A DNA stretch of 64,000 nucleotides, taken from assembly GCF_030348945.1 (NCBI RefSeq), contig NZ_JAUCEN010000002.1:2418001-2482000 (forward strand), read 5' to 3'. This document shows positions 1 to 9,042 of the stretch, one piece after another. A model generated the notes under the pieces. That model was not told the origin of the DNA, ran no database searches, and saw only the letters and a list, made by a program, of their open reading frames with translations. This stretch comes from Peribacillus sp. ACCC06369 (GTDB taxonomy: Bacteria; Bacillota; Bacilli; Bacillales; DSM-1321). The translations under genes and the position numbers were made by a program. Positions within the stretch are counted from its first letter, which is position 1, and every line of letters starts with the position of its first letter.

Positions 1-1443
1 GGAAAGCTTTTCGTACGTGAACGGCTAGAGCTTCTATTCGATGAAGGGGTCGAAATAGAGGACGCTTTCTTTGCGAATTGTTCCAGTGATGGCCTTCCCG
101 CAGATGGTGTAGTTACAGGTATCGGGAAAATCAATGGTCAGAGGGTCTGTGTCATGGCCAATGATTCGACGGTAAAGGCCGGTTCCTGGGGAGCAAGGAC
201 AGTCGAGAAAATCATTCGCATTCAGGAAACAGCTGATAAATTACAGTTGCCCCTCCTTTATTTAGTCGATTCTGCCGGTGCTCGAATCACGGATCAGGTA
301 GAAATGTTTCCGGGACGCCGCGGTGCAGGACGAATCTTTTACAACCAAGTGAAGTTATCGGGAAAAGTCCCGCAAATTTGTCTATTGTTCGGTCCGTCTG
401 CGGCGGGTGGGGCATATATTCCAGCTTTTTGTGACATTGTCGTAATGGTTGAGGGAAATGCATCCATGTACTTAGGTTCACCGAGAATGGCAGAAATGGT
501 CATTGGCGAAAAGGTGAGCGAAGAGGAAATGGGCGGGGCGAAAATGCACTGTTCTGTTTCAGGGTGCGGGGATGTGCTTGTTAAGTCGGAAGAAGAATCC
601 ATCGCGTTTGCACGCCGATACTTAAGCTATTTTCCAGGAAATTATCAAGAAAAGCCTAAAGCCACAAAGCCTGAGCTGCCTGCGGATTTCGAAAAAACAT
701 TGGAAGAACTGATTCCAAAAAATCAGAATGCAGCCTTTAATATGTATGACCTGATCGATAGGATCATAGACAGGCAATCGTTTTGTGAAATCAAGAAGCT
801 ATTTGCTCCTGAATTAATTACTGGGCTTGCAAGGCTAAATGGGCAAACGATAGGGATCATTGCCAATCAGCCGCGAGTCAAGGGCGGCGTCCTGTTCCAT
901 GATTCAGCCGATAAGGCAGCCAAGTTCATCAATTTATGTGATGCTTTCCATATACCGTTGTTGTTCCTGGTGGATATTCCTGGATTCATGATTGGGACGA
1001 AGGTCGAACGGGCAGGCATCATTCGCCATGGTGCGAAAATGATATCGGCCATGAGTGAAGCCACGGTCCCAAAAATTTCAGTCATTGTCCGTAAGGCTTA
1101 TGGGGCTGGACTTTATGCGATGGCCGGTCCCGCTTTTGAACCGGATTGCGTTCTTGCCTTACCGACGGCATTGATTGCGGTCATGGGGGCAGAAGCTGCG
1201 GTCAATGCCGTCTATGCCAATAAAATCAATGCGATGGAACCAGAAGAGCGCCCGGCATTCATCGAACAGAAGCGCAATGAATACAATGAAGACATTGATA
1301 TCTACCGCTTAGCCTCCGAGATGATTGTTGATGGCATCATCCAGCCAAATGACCTGCGTGATGAATTGTGCGCCAGGTTTGAAGCATATAGCAGTAAACA
1401 ATTGACATTCACCGATCGTAAACATGGAGTCTATCCAGTCTAA
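1..1443 (+). CDS. Acyl-CoA carboxylase, carboxyltransferase (beta) subunit, 5' truncated
   Basis: The reading frame is open from base 1, so the gene begins outside the window; 480 residues remain of a family usually about 510 long. The protein carries the two-lobed crotonase-like carboxyltransferase fold. The N-lobe includes GSWGARTVEKI and the C-lobe includes VPKISVIVRKAYGAGLYAM and the acyl-CoA-binding GGVLFHDSADKAAKF region. Such subunits transfer a carboxyl group from carboxybiotin to an acyl-CoA (propionyl-, methylcrotonyl- or geranyl-CoA). It most resembles the Bacillus YngE type, found in branched-chain acyl-CoA catabolism operons. The biotin carboxylase partner should lie upstream. 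It is the last gene of its unit, because a strong terminator follows. Family call is firm; the exact acyl-CoA is not. Confidence 0.93.
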   Translation, partial: GKLFVRERLELLFDEGVEIEDAFFANCSSDGLPADGVVTGIGKINGQRVCVMANDSTVKAGSWGARTVEKIIRIQETADKLQLPLLYLVDSAGARITDQVEMFPGRRGAGRIFYNQVKLSGKVPQICLLFGPSAAGGAYIPAFCDIVVMVEGNASMYLGSPRMAEMVIGEKVSEEEMGGAKMHCSVSGCGDVLVKSEEESIAFARRYLSYFPGNYQEKPKATKPELPADFEKTLEELIPKNQNAAFNMYDLIDRIIDRQSFCEIKKLFAPELITGLARLNGQTIGIIANQPRVKGGVLFHDSADKAAKFINLCDAFHIPLLFLVDIPGFMIGTKVERAGIIRHGAKMISAMSEATVPKISVIVRKAYGAGLYAMAGPAFEPDCVLALPTALIAVMGAEAAVNAVYANKINAMEPEERPAFIEQKRNEYNEDIDIYRLASEMIVDGIIQPNDLRDELCARFEAYSSKQLTFTDRKHGVYPV

Positions 1444-1453
1444 TTAATTCAAT

Positions 1454-1485
1454 AAAAAGCCCGGTCATGATGACCGGGCTTTTTA
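1454..1485 (+). terminator. Rho-independent terminator
   Basis: A perfect GC-rich stem (AAAAGCCCGGTCA paired with TGACCGGGCTTTT) with a 3-base loop and a T-tract follows the carboxylase stop codon by about 10 bases. It is symmetrical enough to work in both directions. Confidence 0.93.
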
Positions 1486-1549
1486 TCTTGTGTTAAAATA
1501 AATGACTTTTCAAATAATAAGAAAATTTTTTTCCATTTAGAGTTGCTAA

Positions 1550-2050
1550 ATCACACAAGGAAGGTAACCACGTTGGTATCCAATTCCAACAACTAAGTCT
1601 GCTTGACATTACAGATGAGCAATTCGATGACACCTTCAAAGTTAATATATACTCTCATTTTTACACAACAAGAGCAGCGCTTCCTCATTTAAAACCAGGC
1701 AGCTCTATCATTTGCACTTCTTCAGTGGTGACGTATGTAGGTGAGCAGCAAATGATTGATTATACGGCCACAAAAGGCGCAATTGTTGGTTGGACACGTG
1801 CCTTGGTAAATATGTCGTGAAACAAGGGATCCGAGTCAATGCCGTCGCCCCCGGCCGAATTTGGACCCCACTTATTTCAGCAAGTTTCTCGTCAGACCAA
1901 GTCGCTGTATATGGAGCATTTAATCCAATGGAACGAGTTGCCCATCCATTTGAACTCGCACCAACCTTTGTCTATCTTGCTTCTGATGATTCTCGTTTTG
2001 TTACTGGGCAAGTTCTTCATGTTGATGGGGGAGAATCACAACATTCCTAA
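1550..2050 (+). pseudogene. Short-chain dehydrogenase/reductase remnant (YhxC/YdaD-like)
   Basis: The remnant lacks the N-terminal Rossmann glycine motif. It begins near a decayed NNAG motif (NHVGIQF), followed by [15 protein letters not shown]. The catalytic Ser (CTSSVV) and YxxxK (YTATKGA) are still readable. The frame is broken near 1805, where WTRAL runs into a stop; the rest continues one frame over with GIRVNAVAPGRIWTPLI and ends in the usual C-terminus GQVLHVDGGES. At least one frameshift plus loss of the 5' third makes it non-functional as an oxidoreductase. It resembles Bacillus glucose/ribitol-dehydrogenase-like SDRs, several of which belong to the general stress regulon. Confidence 0.85.
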
Positions 2051-2068
2051 TGGAAGGGGGTTACCATT

Positions 2069-2233
2069 TTGAGATATGAATTTAATCCAGAAGTAAAGCT
2101 ATTGCTAGTAAACCATTCAAATGAAAAAGTAAAGATGGTCTATATGGAGGATTCCTGGCCAATGTCTAAAATAGCACTTAGACCACCATACTATTGCTAC
2201 CCAAGTTACGAGCTGAATTATCCAATAATCTAA
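2069..2233 (+). CDS. Small uncharacterised protein, 54 aa, TTG start
   Basis: A 54-residue frame starts at TTG 2069, eight bases after a strong Shine-Dalgarno run (GGAAGGGGG, 2051-2060), which decides the start. The product has an LLLVNHSN segment and an aromatic- and proline-rich C-terminus (RPPYYCYPSYELNYP). I do not recognise the family. It lies 19 bases after the decayed dehydrogenase and was probably co-transcribed with it. No membrane segment or signal peptide is visible. It could be a surviving small partner of the lost oxidoreductase or a chance frame behind a good ribosome binding site. Confidence 0.4.
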   Translation: MRYEFNPEVKLLLVNHSNEKVKMVYMEDSWPMSKIALRPPYYCYPSYELNYPII

Positions 2234-3024
2234 AAAATAACAGACAAACTTCTATACACAGTGTGGAAGTCCATTCAACTTAACTATCATTACCTGCTTT
2301 TTCTTCTATACATTAATATTTTCGATTTGAGATATCAGACCGCTGAAAGCATAATACAAAAGTTACATACTGGAGCTACTTCTCCTAGATCCATCATTGC
2401 ACATCATTTAGTGGAAGGGCTTTCATGCAAATCAATTAAACAAGACTAATAGGGAGAAGAATTTCTGGCGAATAGCCTCCCACGCACACACCAAAGTACA
2501 AACAATAAGGCGTAACAGTTTTAGTCTTACGTAGTTGAAATATCGATGAATAGATATTCTTACCCTTGATGATTTCGAGGATTTTGTGTGGATTTGGGTC
2601 ATGCGCAAAATTACAACAGATATAAAAGTAGAGGATGATCAAGAAGCTGATATTAAGATTATACTGAAATAGTAGATAATGAGGGCATAAATCAATGAAG
2701 TTTAAAAAAGGTTTGAAAGAAAATGATGATACACTAATAGCAAACTGTTTGAACAAAATGAGGGTTGGGTTAATGTATGGACCGGTTTAAATGAGTATCC
2801 TGAATTAGATATAAAATTGAGGGGGGCATTAGAGTTTAAACTCCATTCGATGATTTAAGAGAGCCTTTTGGCTCTTTTTATTTTGAAAAAGTTTTAACTT
2901 TGTAAATTTGTGTTTTGCTGTCCTACCCTACCCCTACAGGGATTATTTCTATTAGGATCATGGTCCTTTGCTTACTCTAAGCTATATTTATATTATGAGT
3001 TTTCGCTTATTCTAAAACGGATTT
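2234..3024. other. Gene-poor interval with a decayed coding remnant and a hairpin
   Basis: No intact gene is visible. Around 2744-2860 a plus-strand frame reads like protein (NEGWVNVWTGLNEYPEL followed by RGALEFKLHSM) but has no start and is disrupted upstream, so it is probably the end of a lost gene. A U-tailed hairpin at 2857-2879 (AAGAGAGCC/GGCTCTTTTT) may be its terminator. The remainder is AT-rich and shows nothing I can assign. Confidence 0.4.
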
Positions 3025-3054
3025 ACATAAAAATGGGGATGCCTTTACATAATA
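3025..3054 (+). promoter_or_regulatory. Candidate SigG (forespore) promoter of the gerA operon
   Basis: ACATA at 3025-3029 and CATAATA at 3048-3054 are separated by 18 bases. The -10 fits the SigG pattern CATNMTA exactly and the -35 fits GHATR with one mismatch. It ends 40 bases before the start of the germinant receptor operon, which is normally transcribed in the forespore by SigG. Motif match only. Confidence 0.4.
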
Positions 3055-3094
3055 TAGAAGGATATGAATTCTTTTGTAATAGGGAGGTGATTAG

Positions 3095-4630
3095 ATGTTC
3101 TTCAAAAAACGAAAGATTAGAAATAATAAAGACAAACAGGCCGTGACTGAGAATTCACAAGATATTGGCCAGCTGTTTGCTAAGGTTAAAAAATCCAGTG
3201 ATTTTAAACAATTTCCACTTACGGATGAAGCGGGACATTTAATCATTTCTTACTACAATACACTGGTCGATCAACAACAACTCCAACTGAAAATTTTAAT
3301 GATTTTCCGAGAGACCCCTTTTGAACTAGACAGGCTAGAGAAAATTGATGACATAAAGAAAATCATCGCAATAGAAGATATTGTAATAACGGATAATCAG
3401 AACGAAGCTGAATCAAAGTTACTTAAAGGGTATGCGATACTTCAAATGAAGGAAAATGATCAAAGGGTTGCTTTAATTCTCTTATCTAATGATAAAGCTG
3501 GATTGCGTGAACAAAATAACGTTGAAAATGAGTTTAGTGTGGTGGGGCCACAAATTGGGTTTCTTGAGAATATTGATGTAAATATACATTTATTAAGACA
3601 ACAAATAAATACAACTGATCTAATTACGAAGGAAGTAAACATTGGTTCTACTTCAAATACTCGAGTTATTATTGCTCATATTGATGGGATTACGAGTGAG
3701 CAGCATGTTAATACCATGACCCAACGGCTTCAAGATATTGATTTTGATGTCATTTTTGATACTTCTCAGCTGCATCAATTTATAGAAGATAATTCCCTTA
3801 CACCGTTTCCTTTGCTTCTTCCAACTGAACGTGTGGATAGGGCCGTTCAAGCTCTTATTAACGGACAAGTAGCTGTTTTAAGTAGTGGGTCGCCATATGT
3901 CATTACAGGTCCTTCTACGATCATTGATTATTTTATGTCACCTGAAGATTACTTTCTCCCATGGATTCTTGGATCTTTTTTTCGTTTAATACGGGTATGC
4001 AGTGTCCTTTTCTCCATTTTTGGAACATCTATTTATATAGCTGTTATCACTTACCATTACGAGATGATTCCAAACGATTTATTCGGTTCACTTAGTATTT
4101 CTCGTTATAATGTCCCGTTTCCGCCGGTATTAGAGGTGATTTTTCTGGAATTCACGATTGAACTATTACGTGAAGCGGGAGTCCGGTTACCTACAAAGGT
4201 AGGACAAACATTGGGAATAGTGGGCGGTATTGTTATCGGCCAAGCGTCAGTTGAGGCGTCCCTTACAAGTAATGTCTTACTCATTATAGTCGCCTTATCT
4301 GCCTTAGCTTCCTTTACTACTCCAATTTATAAAATGTCGAACACTATACGTTTTTTACGTTTTCCTTTAATTCTCTTCGCATCTATTTGGGGGGGACTAG
4401 GAATCGTTATCGGGATTGCCTTTTTAATCATTCACCTTACACGGTTAGAATCTTTAGGAACACCCTATACCGTTCCATTTTATCCTTTTAGGCCTGAGGA
4501 TTTAACGGACAGCCTGATCCGTTCCTCTTATAGTAAAACATCCAAAAGGCCAAATTATTTACGTCCTAAATCAATTTGGAGATACCACCCACATAATCAC
4601 AAAAAAAAGAAAAGTGATTTTGATGAATAA
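3095..4630 (+). CDS. Spore germination receptor subunit A (GerA/GerKA family)
   Basis: The 511-residue protein is the A subunit of an inner-membrane germinant receptor that senses nutrients in the dormant spore. It has a basic N-terminus, a soluble N-terminal domain (about 40-280), then several membrane helices (about 285-460) with the conserved block REAGVRLPTKVGQTLGIVGG, and a basic cytoplasmic tail. ATG 3095 follows GGGAGGTGATTAG. It is first of three genes in the order A-C-B, the arrangement of gerK-type operons, with 28 bases to the C gene. The germinant cannot be read from sequence. Length is normal and no defect is visible. Confidence 0.93.
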   Translation: MFFKKRKIRNNKDKQAVTENSQDIGQLFAKVKKSSDFKQFPLTDEAGHLIISYYNTLVDQQQLQLKILMIFRETPFELDRLEKIDDIKKIIAIEDIVITDNQNEAESKLLKGYAILQMKENDQRVALILLSNDKAGLREQNNVENEFSVVGPQIGFLENIDVNIHLLRQQINTTDLITKEVNIGSTSNTRVIIAHIDGITSEQHVNTMTQRLQDIDFDVIFDTSQLHQFIEDNSLTPFPLLLPTERVDRAVQALINGQVAVLSSGSPYVITGPSTIIDYFMSPEDYFLPWILGSFFRLIRVCSVLFSIFGTSIYIAVITYHYEMIPNDLFGSLSISRYNVPFPPVLEVIFLEFTIELLREAGVRLPTKVGQTLGIVGGIVIGQASVEASLTSNVLLIIVALSALASFTTPIYKMSNTIRFLRFPLILFASIWGGLGIVIGIAFLIIHLTRLESLGTPYTVPFYPFRPEDLTDSLIRSSYSKTSKRPNYLRPKSIWRYHPHNHKKKKSDFDE

Positions 4631-4658
4631 TCAGGAAAGGATAATAAAGGTGAATTAA

Positions 4659-5738
4659 ATGAAATTATGTTTTCTGTTAACTTTTAGCTTAACTTTCTTT
4701 TTATCAGGGTGTGGTATACATGAGAGGATCATTGATGAAGTTCAGATAATTGAAGCTCTAGGATATGATCGGGAAGAAGGCAAAGTTAAAGGAATTGCTA
4801 TTTATCCTACTTTCGCAGAGCAGGGAAATGTCAATTTGAAGATTTATAAAACGGTGTCTGATTCAAATGAAGACATACTCCCGAGAATGAATGCAAAATC
4901 AGCCTATCCTATTGAGACAGGAAAATTAGATTTTGTATTGTTCGGCAAGGAATATGCCAGACAAGGGATCGAAGATGTTATCACTAATTTTGCCCGAAAT
5001 CCAAGAACGGCGAGTCGAATGCAGTTGGGCATTGCTGAAAACAAAGCCGAAGATATACTTCAATCCAGTAAACATGTGAATCTTTCATTCCATTTAAGTA
5101 AAAAAATCAATCAAAACATTAAAAGTGGTAATTTGCCAAAAATGAATCTGCACATGTTTTTGCACAATTTTCATCAAGAAGGGAGGGATCAAATTTTACC
5201 TTACCTTATCCTAGAGGAAAATCAAATTAAAATTGACGGGTTAGCATTATTAAAAAACGGAAAGTACATAAATCATATTAATTTAAGACAGTCCTTAATT
5301 CTAAAAACATTAATTGATGGGTCTCAAAATGGACAATATAAAGCCAAAATCACGCAAAATAAAAAGGAAGGTTTTATTCTCTTGAAAAACATGGATGCAA
5401 AAACTACATATACGGTTGAGAAAAGCGAAGGCATTCCGAGTATATTCATTGATTTAACCATCCATGCAGAGATTGAAAAAGCATCATCCTGGTTTGATTT
5501 GAAAAAAGATAAAGATATTGTAAAATTGGAACGAATTTTAAATGAACACTTTAAGGAAGAGGTCCAACGTTTAATTTCACTGGCACAAGGATACAATGTA
5601 GATCCCATTGGGTTGGGAGAAAAGGTTAGAGCCAAATCAAGAAATTGGGACTATCAACGGTTTATGGACATATACCCAGAAGTAAAAACCACTGTACACA
5701 CAAATATTGACATCCTAAATACAGGTATTGAAGAGTAA
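4659..5738 (+). CDS. Spore germination lipoprotein (GerC family)
   Basis: The 359-residue protein starts with a lipoprotein signal peptide whose lipobox (FLSGC) puts the lipidated Cys near residue 18. The mature part begins IHERIIDEVQIIEALGYD, characteristic of Ger(x)C proteins, and continues through the family's three-domain ectodomain. It is anchored on the outer face of the spore inner membrane and assembles with the A and B subunits. It lies between them with short gaps (28 and 26 bases), so one operon is clear. Full length for the family. Confidence 0.93.
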   Translation: MKLCFLLTFSLTFFLSGCGIHERIIDEVQIIEALGYDREEGKVKGIAIYPTFAEQGNVNLKIYKTVSDSNEDILPRMNAKSAYPIETGKLDFVLFGKEYARQGIEDVITNFARNPRTASRMQLGIAENKAEDILQSSKHVNLSFHLSKKINQNIKSGNLPKMNLHMFLHNFHQEGRDQILPYLILEENQIKIDGLALLKNGKYINHINLRQSLILKTLIDGSQNGQYKAKITQNKKEGFILLKNMDAKTTYTVEKSEGIPSIFIDLTIHAEIEKASSWFDLKKDKDIVKLERILNEHFKEEVQRLISLAQGYNVDPIGLGEKVRAKSRNWDYQRFMDIYPEVKTTVHTNIDILNTGIEE

Positions 5739-5764
5739 GTCTGCATGATAAGAGGAGGAGCCAC

Positions 5765-6853
5765 GTGAAATCATTACTAGACCAACGACATTTAGTATCT
5801 TCCTTTTACGTTTTCTTTCTGATCTACACGAGTATTATTGGCATAGGAATCATGAGTTTTCAACGAGATATAACGAAGGACGCAGGTTATGATGCATGGA
5901 TATCCATCATTTTATCAAGTATAAGCATTCATATACTAGTTTGGATGATCTATCGTATTCTTGGAATTGCTAAAAATGATATCATACATGTTCACAAATT
6001 TTGCTTTGGAAAATGGATTGGCGGACTGTTCAATATTTTTGTGATTTTCTACTTTCTTATATTAGCGTTAATTGTCTTCCGTGTTTATATTGAAGTTGTT
6101 CAAGTTTGGCTGTTTCCCTTAATGAAGACCTGGCAAATAAGCCTCATTCTTCTAGTCCTCATTTATTATGTTGTATCCGGTGGATTCCGCGTGATTACTG
6201 GAATGTGTTTTTGGGGAACTATTATACCTTTTATTATCCTGTTTCCCCTTAATTTTTTTTCGTTGGAATTTGCCAATTTTCACAATTTATTACCCGTCTT
6301 TAACCACTCTCTGAAGGAAATCGTATCATCCTCTAAAGCTATGTTGTTTCAGTATGTTGGCTTTGAGACCTTATTCATGTTCTACCCATTCATAAAAAAT
6401 CCAGACAGATCACAAAAATGGGCCCATTTTGGACTTTTGTTCTCAAGCTTACTTTATCTAATAATAGCACTCATCACATTTGTCTTCTTTAGTGAAGGAC
6501 AATTAAACCATACAATATGGCCAACATTAACTCAAATGAAAATTGCGAAATTCCCTCTAATAGAAAGAGTCGAATTTATCGTTGTTTCGATTTGGTTACT
6601 TCTCATATTACCCAATATCAGTGTGAAAATATGGGCAGGTTGTCGTGCTATTAAGAAAGTAATAAATGTGAAACAACGTATAAGTCTGTTCATTGTTCTG
6701 GTCCTATTCTTTATTATAGCTAATGTGCTCAAAGAGAGGAGTCAAATAGAGCGATTGAATGAAATGTATTCAAACATTGCTTTTTACTTTGTGTATCTAT
6801 ATATTCCTTTTCTCTTTTTGTACATTCATATTAAGCATAAAATAACTAAGTAG
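5765..6853 (+). CDS. Spore germination permease-like subunit B (GerB family)
   Basis: This 362-residue integral membrane protein has about ten hydrophobic helices and belongs to the GerAB/endospore germination permease family, distant relatives of amino-acid permeases. It is thought to form the germinant-binding subunit of the receptor. The start is GTG 5765, preceded by AGGAGGAGCCAC. Family features include the N-terminal YTSIIGIGIMSFQRDI helix and the KEIVSSSKAMLFQYVGFE segment in the middle. It closes the A-C-B operon; no clear terminator follows directly. Confidence 0.92.
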   Translation: MKSLLDQRHLVSSFYVFFLIYTSIIGIGIMSFQRDITKDAGYDAWISIILSSISIHILVWMIYRILGIAKNDIIHVHKFCFGKWIGGLFNIFVIFYFLILALIVFRVYIEVVQVWLFPLMKTWQISLILLVLIYYVVSGGFRVITGMCFWGTIIPFIILFPLNFFSLEFANFHNLLPVFNHSLKEIVSSSKAMLFQYVGFETLFMFYPFIKNPDRSQKWAHFGLLFSSLLYLIIALITFVFFSEGQLNHTIWPTLTQMKIAKFPLIERVEFIVVSIWLLLILPNISVKIWAGCRAIKKVINVKQRISLFIVLVLFFIIANVLKERSQIERLNEMYSNIAFYFVYLYIPFLFLYIHIKHKITK

Positions 6854-6925
6854 GACGGAAAGCTTCTAGAAACTTATAATACAATCTGGGCAGATCGTTT
6901 TGTAAGGATTCAACAGAAAAGGTCA

Positions 6926-7041
6926 GCAGTTACATTTAGGAAGGTGAACCATTCAAATCACAGAAATTACAATGGATGATCCTAAACTAAGGGAGGTGTT
7001 AGTTCGCCTTATTGAGTCGGGGATTTGTCACACTGATGTTT
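6926..7041 (+). pseudogene. Zinc alcohol dehydrogenase N-terminal remnant
   Basis: Only about 40 codons survive. AVTFR (6926-6940), then after a one-base frame change EGEPFQITEITMDDP and VLVRLIESGICHTDV. This is the N-terminus of an NAD(P)-dependent medium-chain alcohol dehydrogenase of the aryl/benzyl-alcohol type; the C in GICHTD is the first catalytic zinc ligand. The reading frame then dissolves. It is a fragment left by deletion, with no ribosome binding site or remaining catalytic domain. Confidence 0.75.
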
Positions 7042-7140
7042 TAACACCCATCAAGCTTACCACTATATATTTCTCCATTGGTTCTTGTAAATTAAGGTAT
7101 CATAACGCATTTTGTTGGTTTGAAGTTAATTAGGGGGGGA

Positions 7141-7218
7141 ATGGGAGTAAGTAGGGTAGGTGCAATTATACTTGGAATAAGCATAAGAATCTTAGTTTTA
7201 ATATTAATTACAGATTAA
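7141..7218 (+). CDS. Possible 25-aa hydrophobic peptide
   Basis: A 25-codon frame encodes a short peptide with one hydrophobic stretch (GAIILGISIRILVLILI), enough for a single membrane helix. A G-rich run (7132-7140) abuts the ATG, which is too close for an ideal ribosome binding site, so translation is uncertain. Listed as a candidate only. Confidence 0.2.
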   Translation: MGVSRVGAIILGISIRILVLILITD

Positions 7219-7270
7219 AATAAGAAAAGAAAATTGAAGAGAACCATTTGATTGATTAATGATGTACTTC

Positions 7271-7320
7271 TTAAACTAACGAGTGCGATACTTCAATAAG
7301 AGGTATCGTTTTTCTTATTG
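7271..7320 (+). repeat. Dispersed intergenic repeat, copy 1
   Basis: It opens with TTAAACTAACGAGTGCGATA and contains a CGATAC/GTATCG stem followed by a T-run, so it may also terminate transcription. It shares the TAAACTAACG opening with the other copies in this window. Confidence 0.5.
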
Positions 7321-7499
7321 AGCTCCCATGAAAATTAAAAAAGCTCAAAATCCAGAAAAAACCACAACAAAATAGACCCAGTAAAAACGCTTTTTAAAAA
7401 AGGCTGAGCCTTATGAGTGATCTGATTGAGTTTGGTAAATCGTTAAACAAAACCTCCAATCATTGGAAATTAAGTAAAGGCTAGCGCGACGATCAAAAA

Positions 7500-7660
7500 A
7501 GGATTAATCTCCCAAAAGTATTACCCATAAAGGGCGCGGCAGTCGATGGTACACCGTGCTCGTCGGAGTCAGACTAACTGATGGGCTCAAAGGCACCATA
7601 GTTCAACAACCTTCTTCGCCAGCCATTAAAACATTATCGACCTAGAGACCAATTTTCATT
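7500..7660. other. Relatively GC-rich structured remnant
   Basis: In a gap otherwise devoid of genes (7219-7941), this stretch is distinctly more GC-rich and can form several short stems. On the minus strand GTTAGTC followed by a CTCCG block resembles the order of motifs in the noncoding arm of the IS110 element at 9.2 kb. I suspect an old IS110-type noncoding end, but the similarity is partial and no transposase remnant is attached. Confidence 0.25.
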
Positions 7661-7698
7661 CTCTGCGGTGAAGCGCTGATTTTTGCGCTTCATGGATG

Positions 7699-7760
7699 GC
7701 TAACGGGTGCGTTAGCTGAAAACAGGAGCTGTTTTTAAGGCAGCACATTCTTTATGTAAC
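7699..7760 (+). repeat. Dispersed intergenic repeat, copy 2
   Basis: It reads GGCTAACGGGTGCGTTAGC at the left, then GGAGCTG, TTTAAGGCAGC and TTCTTTATGTAAC. The left part is itself an inverted repeat (GCTAACG/CGTTAGC). It closely matches the copy at 8907-8970. Confidence 0.6.
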
Positions 7761-7892
7761 GGCATTTTAGTTGAAGAAAAAAATGATTTGATTAGTGTTG
7801 AATTAAAAACTAAATACCCTAACTATAGCTTATACCAAGGCGTAACTGCCGGGCAGGAACAAATATTTAGACAGTTGGTCAGAATATATTAA

Positions 7893-7922
7893 ATAAGAAA
7901 AAAGTGTCGGCAAAGCGACTCT
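7893..7922 (-). terminator. Probable terminator of the rsbR-like gene
   Basis: On the minus strand, just after the gene end, GTCG-CTTTGC-CGAC is followed by a T-rich run. The stem is short, so this is a moderate call. Confidence 0.45.
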
Positions 7923-7941
7923 CCTCTAAAATTCTCCGTGT

Positions 7942-8763
7942 TTAACTTAATAAGTATTTATTCAATGCTTGTTGTAAAGTTCCTAATGTTTGTGCTTTTT
8001 CATTTAATCTTATTCCTACGTTTATCATACTACTGACCACTTCAGCTCTTAACCCGGTAATCACAGTGGTACATCCCATTAATGAAGTGCCGTCTATAAT
8101 CTTCATTAAATGATCAATTACTTCGGTCTCGATTTCCATAATTCCAGATAAGTCCATAATCAATGTTTGAATACGTAATTTTCCAATCTCTATTAAAACT
8201 TTTTCCTCGAGAATATTCGTTCGGTAAAGATCAACCGCACCAATAAGAGGCAAAATACATATAGTGGGTGTTATTGGTATTATAGGCACTGAAAGATTTT
8301 CAACCAATTCTTTTTGAGCCATTATCAACGAATCTTTGTATTGAGAATATGTAATAAAAAAAACATTTAAAAATCTGTCTACCTGATTATTAACTTGTTT
8401 TTCTACCGAAAAAAATTCTTCAGTAATAACCTTATTCTTTACCTCGTTATATTCTTGTAGGAACCTCCACAAGGTCCTTCGAATGGCTTGCACCCACTCT
8501 AATTTGAAAGTTAATGGAATTGCGTGTGTCGCCCAAGCTATACCTTCTTGTGTAGCAAATGATTGAAGCTCCTGTTCTTTAGCCTCAATAATGTATTGAA
8601 TCAGCCTATGGGCATTATTTATCAGGTCAATATTACCGATCGTTAAAATTTCTTCAATTTTTTCTTTCACATTAGATGCTTCGTTTAATAATGAATTTTC
8701 AAAATCCGCTTTATTTTCTTGGATGAATTCCAGTAATTTATATGTATCTAGTGACCCCTTCAT
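7942..8763 (-). CDS. RsbR-type stressosome protein (RsbT co-antagonist)
   Basis: The 273-residue protein has an N-terminal RsbR-type globin-like helical domain (about 1-150) and a C-terminal STAS domain (about 160-270). In the STAS domain, DLSGIMEIETEV places a Thr where RsbR paralogs are phosphorylated by RsbT, and TTVITGLRAEV matches the second phosphosite region. RsbR proteins build the cytoplasmic stressosome that controls release of RsbT and so SigB. It stands alone, without rsbS, rsbT or other sigB genes nearby, so it is probably one of several paralogs in this genome. Start ATG 8763 follows a purine-rich GGGGATTA. Confidence 0.88.
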   Translation of the reverse strand: MKGSLDTYKLLEFIQENKADFENSLLNEASNVKEKIEEILTIGNIDLINNAHRLIQYIIEAKEQELQSFATQEGIAWATHAIPLTFKLEWVQAIRRTLWRFLQEYNEVKNKVITEEFFSVEKQVNNQVDRFLNVFFITYSQYKDSLIMAQKELVENLSVPIIPITPTICILPLIGAVDLYRTNILEEKVLIEIGKLRIQTLIMDLSGIMEIETEVIDHLMKIIDGTSLMGCTTVITGLRAEVVSSMINVGIRLNEKAQTLGTLQQALNKYLLS

Positions 8764-8906
8764 AATTTAATCCCCCTATTTTTTATATACCAAAACTATA
8801 ATTACCCTGTAATTATAATTACTAAACCCGTTTACACTATAATAAGCTTCTACTTTAAAGGGAAAATGGATGTATTTATGTTAATTAATCTTGTTAAGAT
8901 TTTTAC

Positions 8907-8970
8907 TTAAACTAACGGGCGTTATCTGAAGATCAGAGCTGTCTTTAAGGCAGCTTTTTCTTTATGCAAC
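8907..8970 (+). repeat. Dispersed intergenic repeat, copy 3
   Basis: It starts with TTAAACTAACGGGCGTTATC, then CAGAGCTG, TTTAAGGCAGCTTTTTC and TTTATGCAAC. The GAGCTG...CAGC stem with T-run could act as a terminator. It is the clearest member of the family here. Confidence 0.65.
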
Positions 8971-9042
8971 TGATATGAACGAAACTGTCAACCCACCACA
9001 CCCAAATGTTTTTAAATGGTGTTTCATTCAGCTATGAATAGA

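Noticed and set aside
2910..3146. 78-codon frame overlapping the gerA start
   Set aside because: It has no ribosome binding site, runs through the promoter region and overlaps the well-supported GerA gene in another frame.
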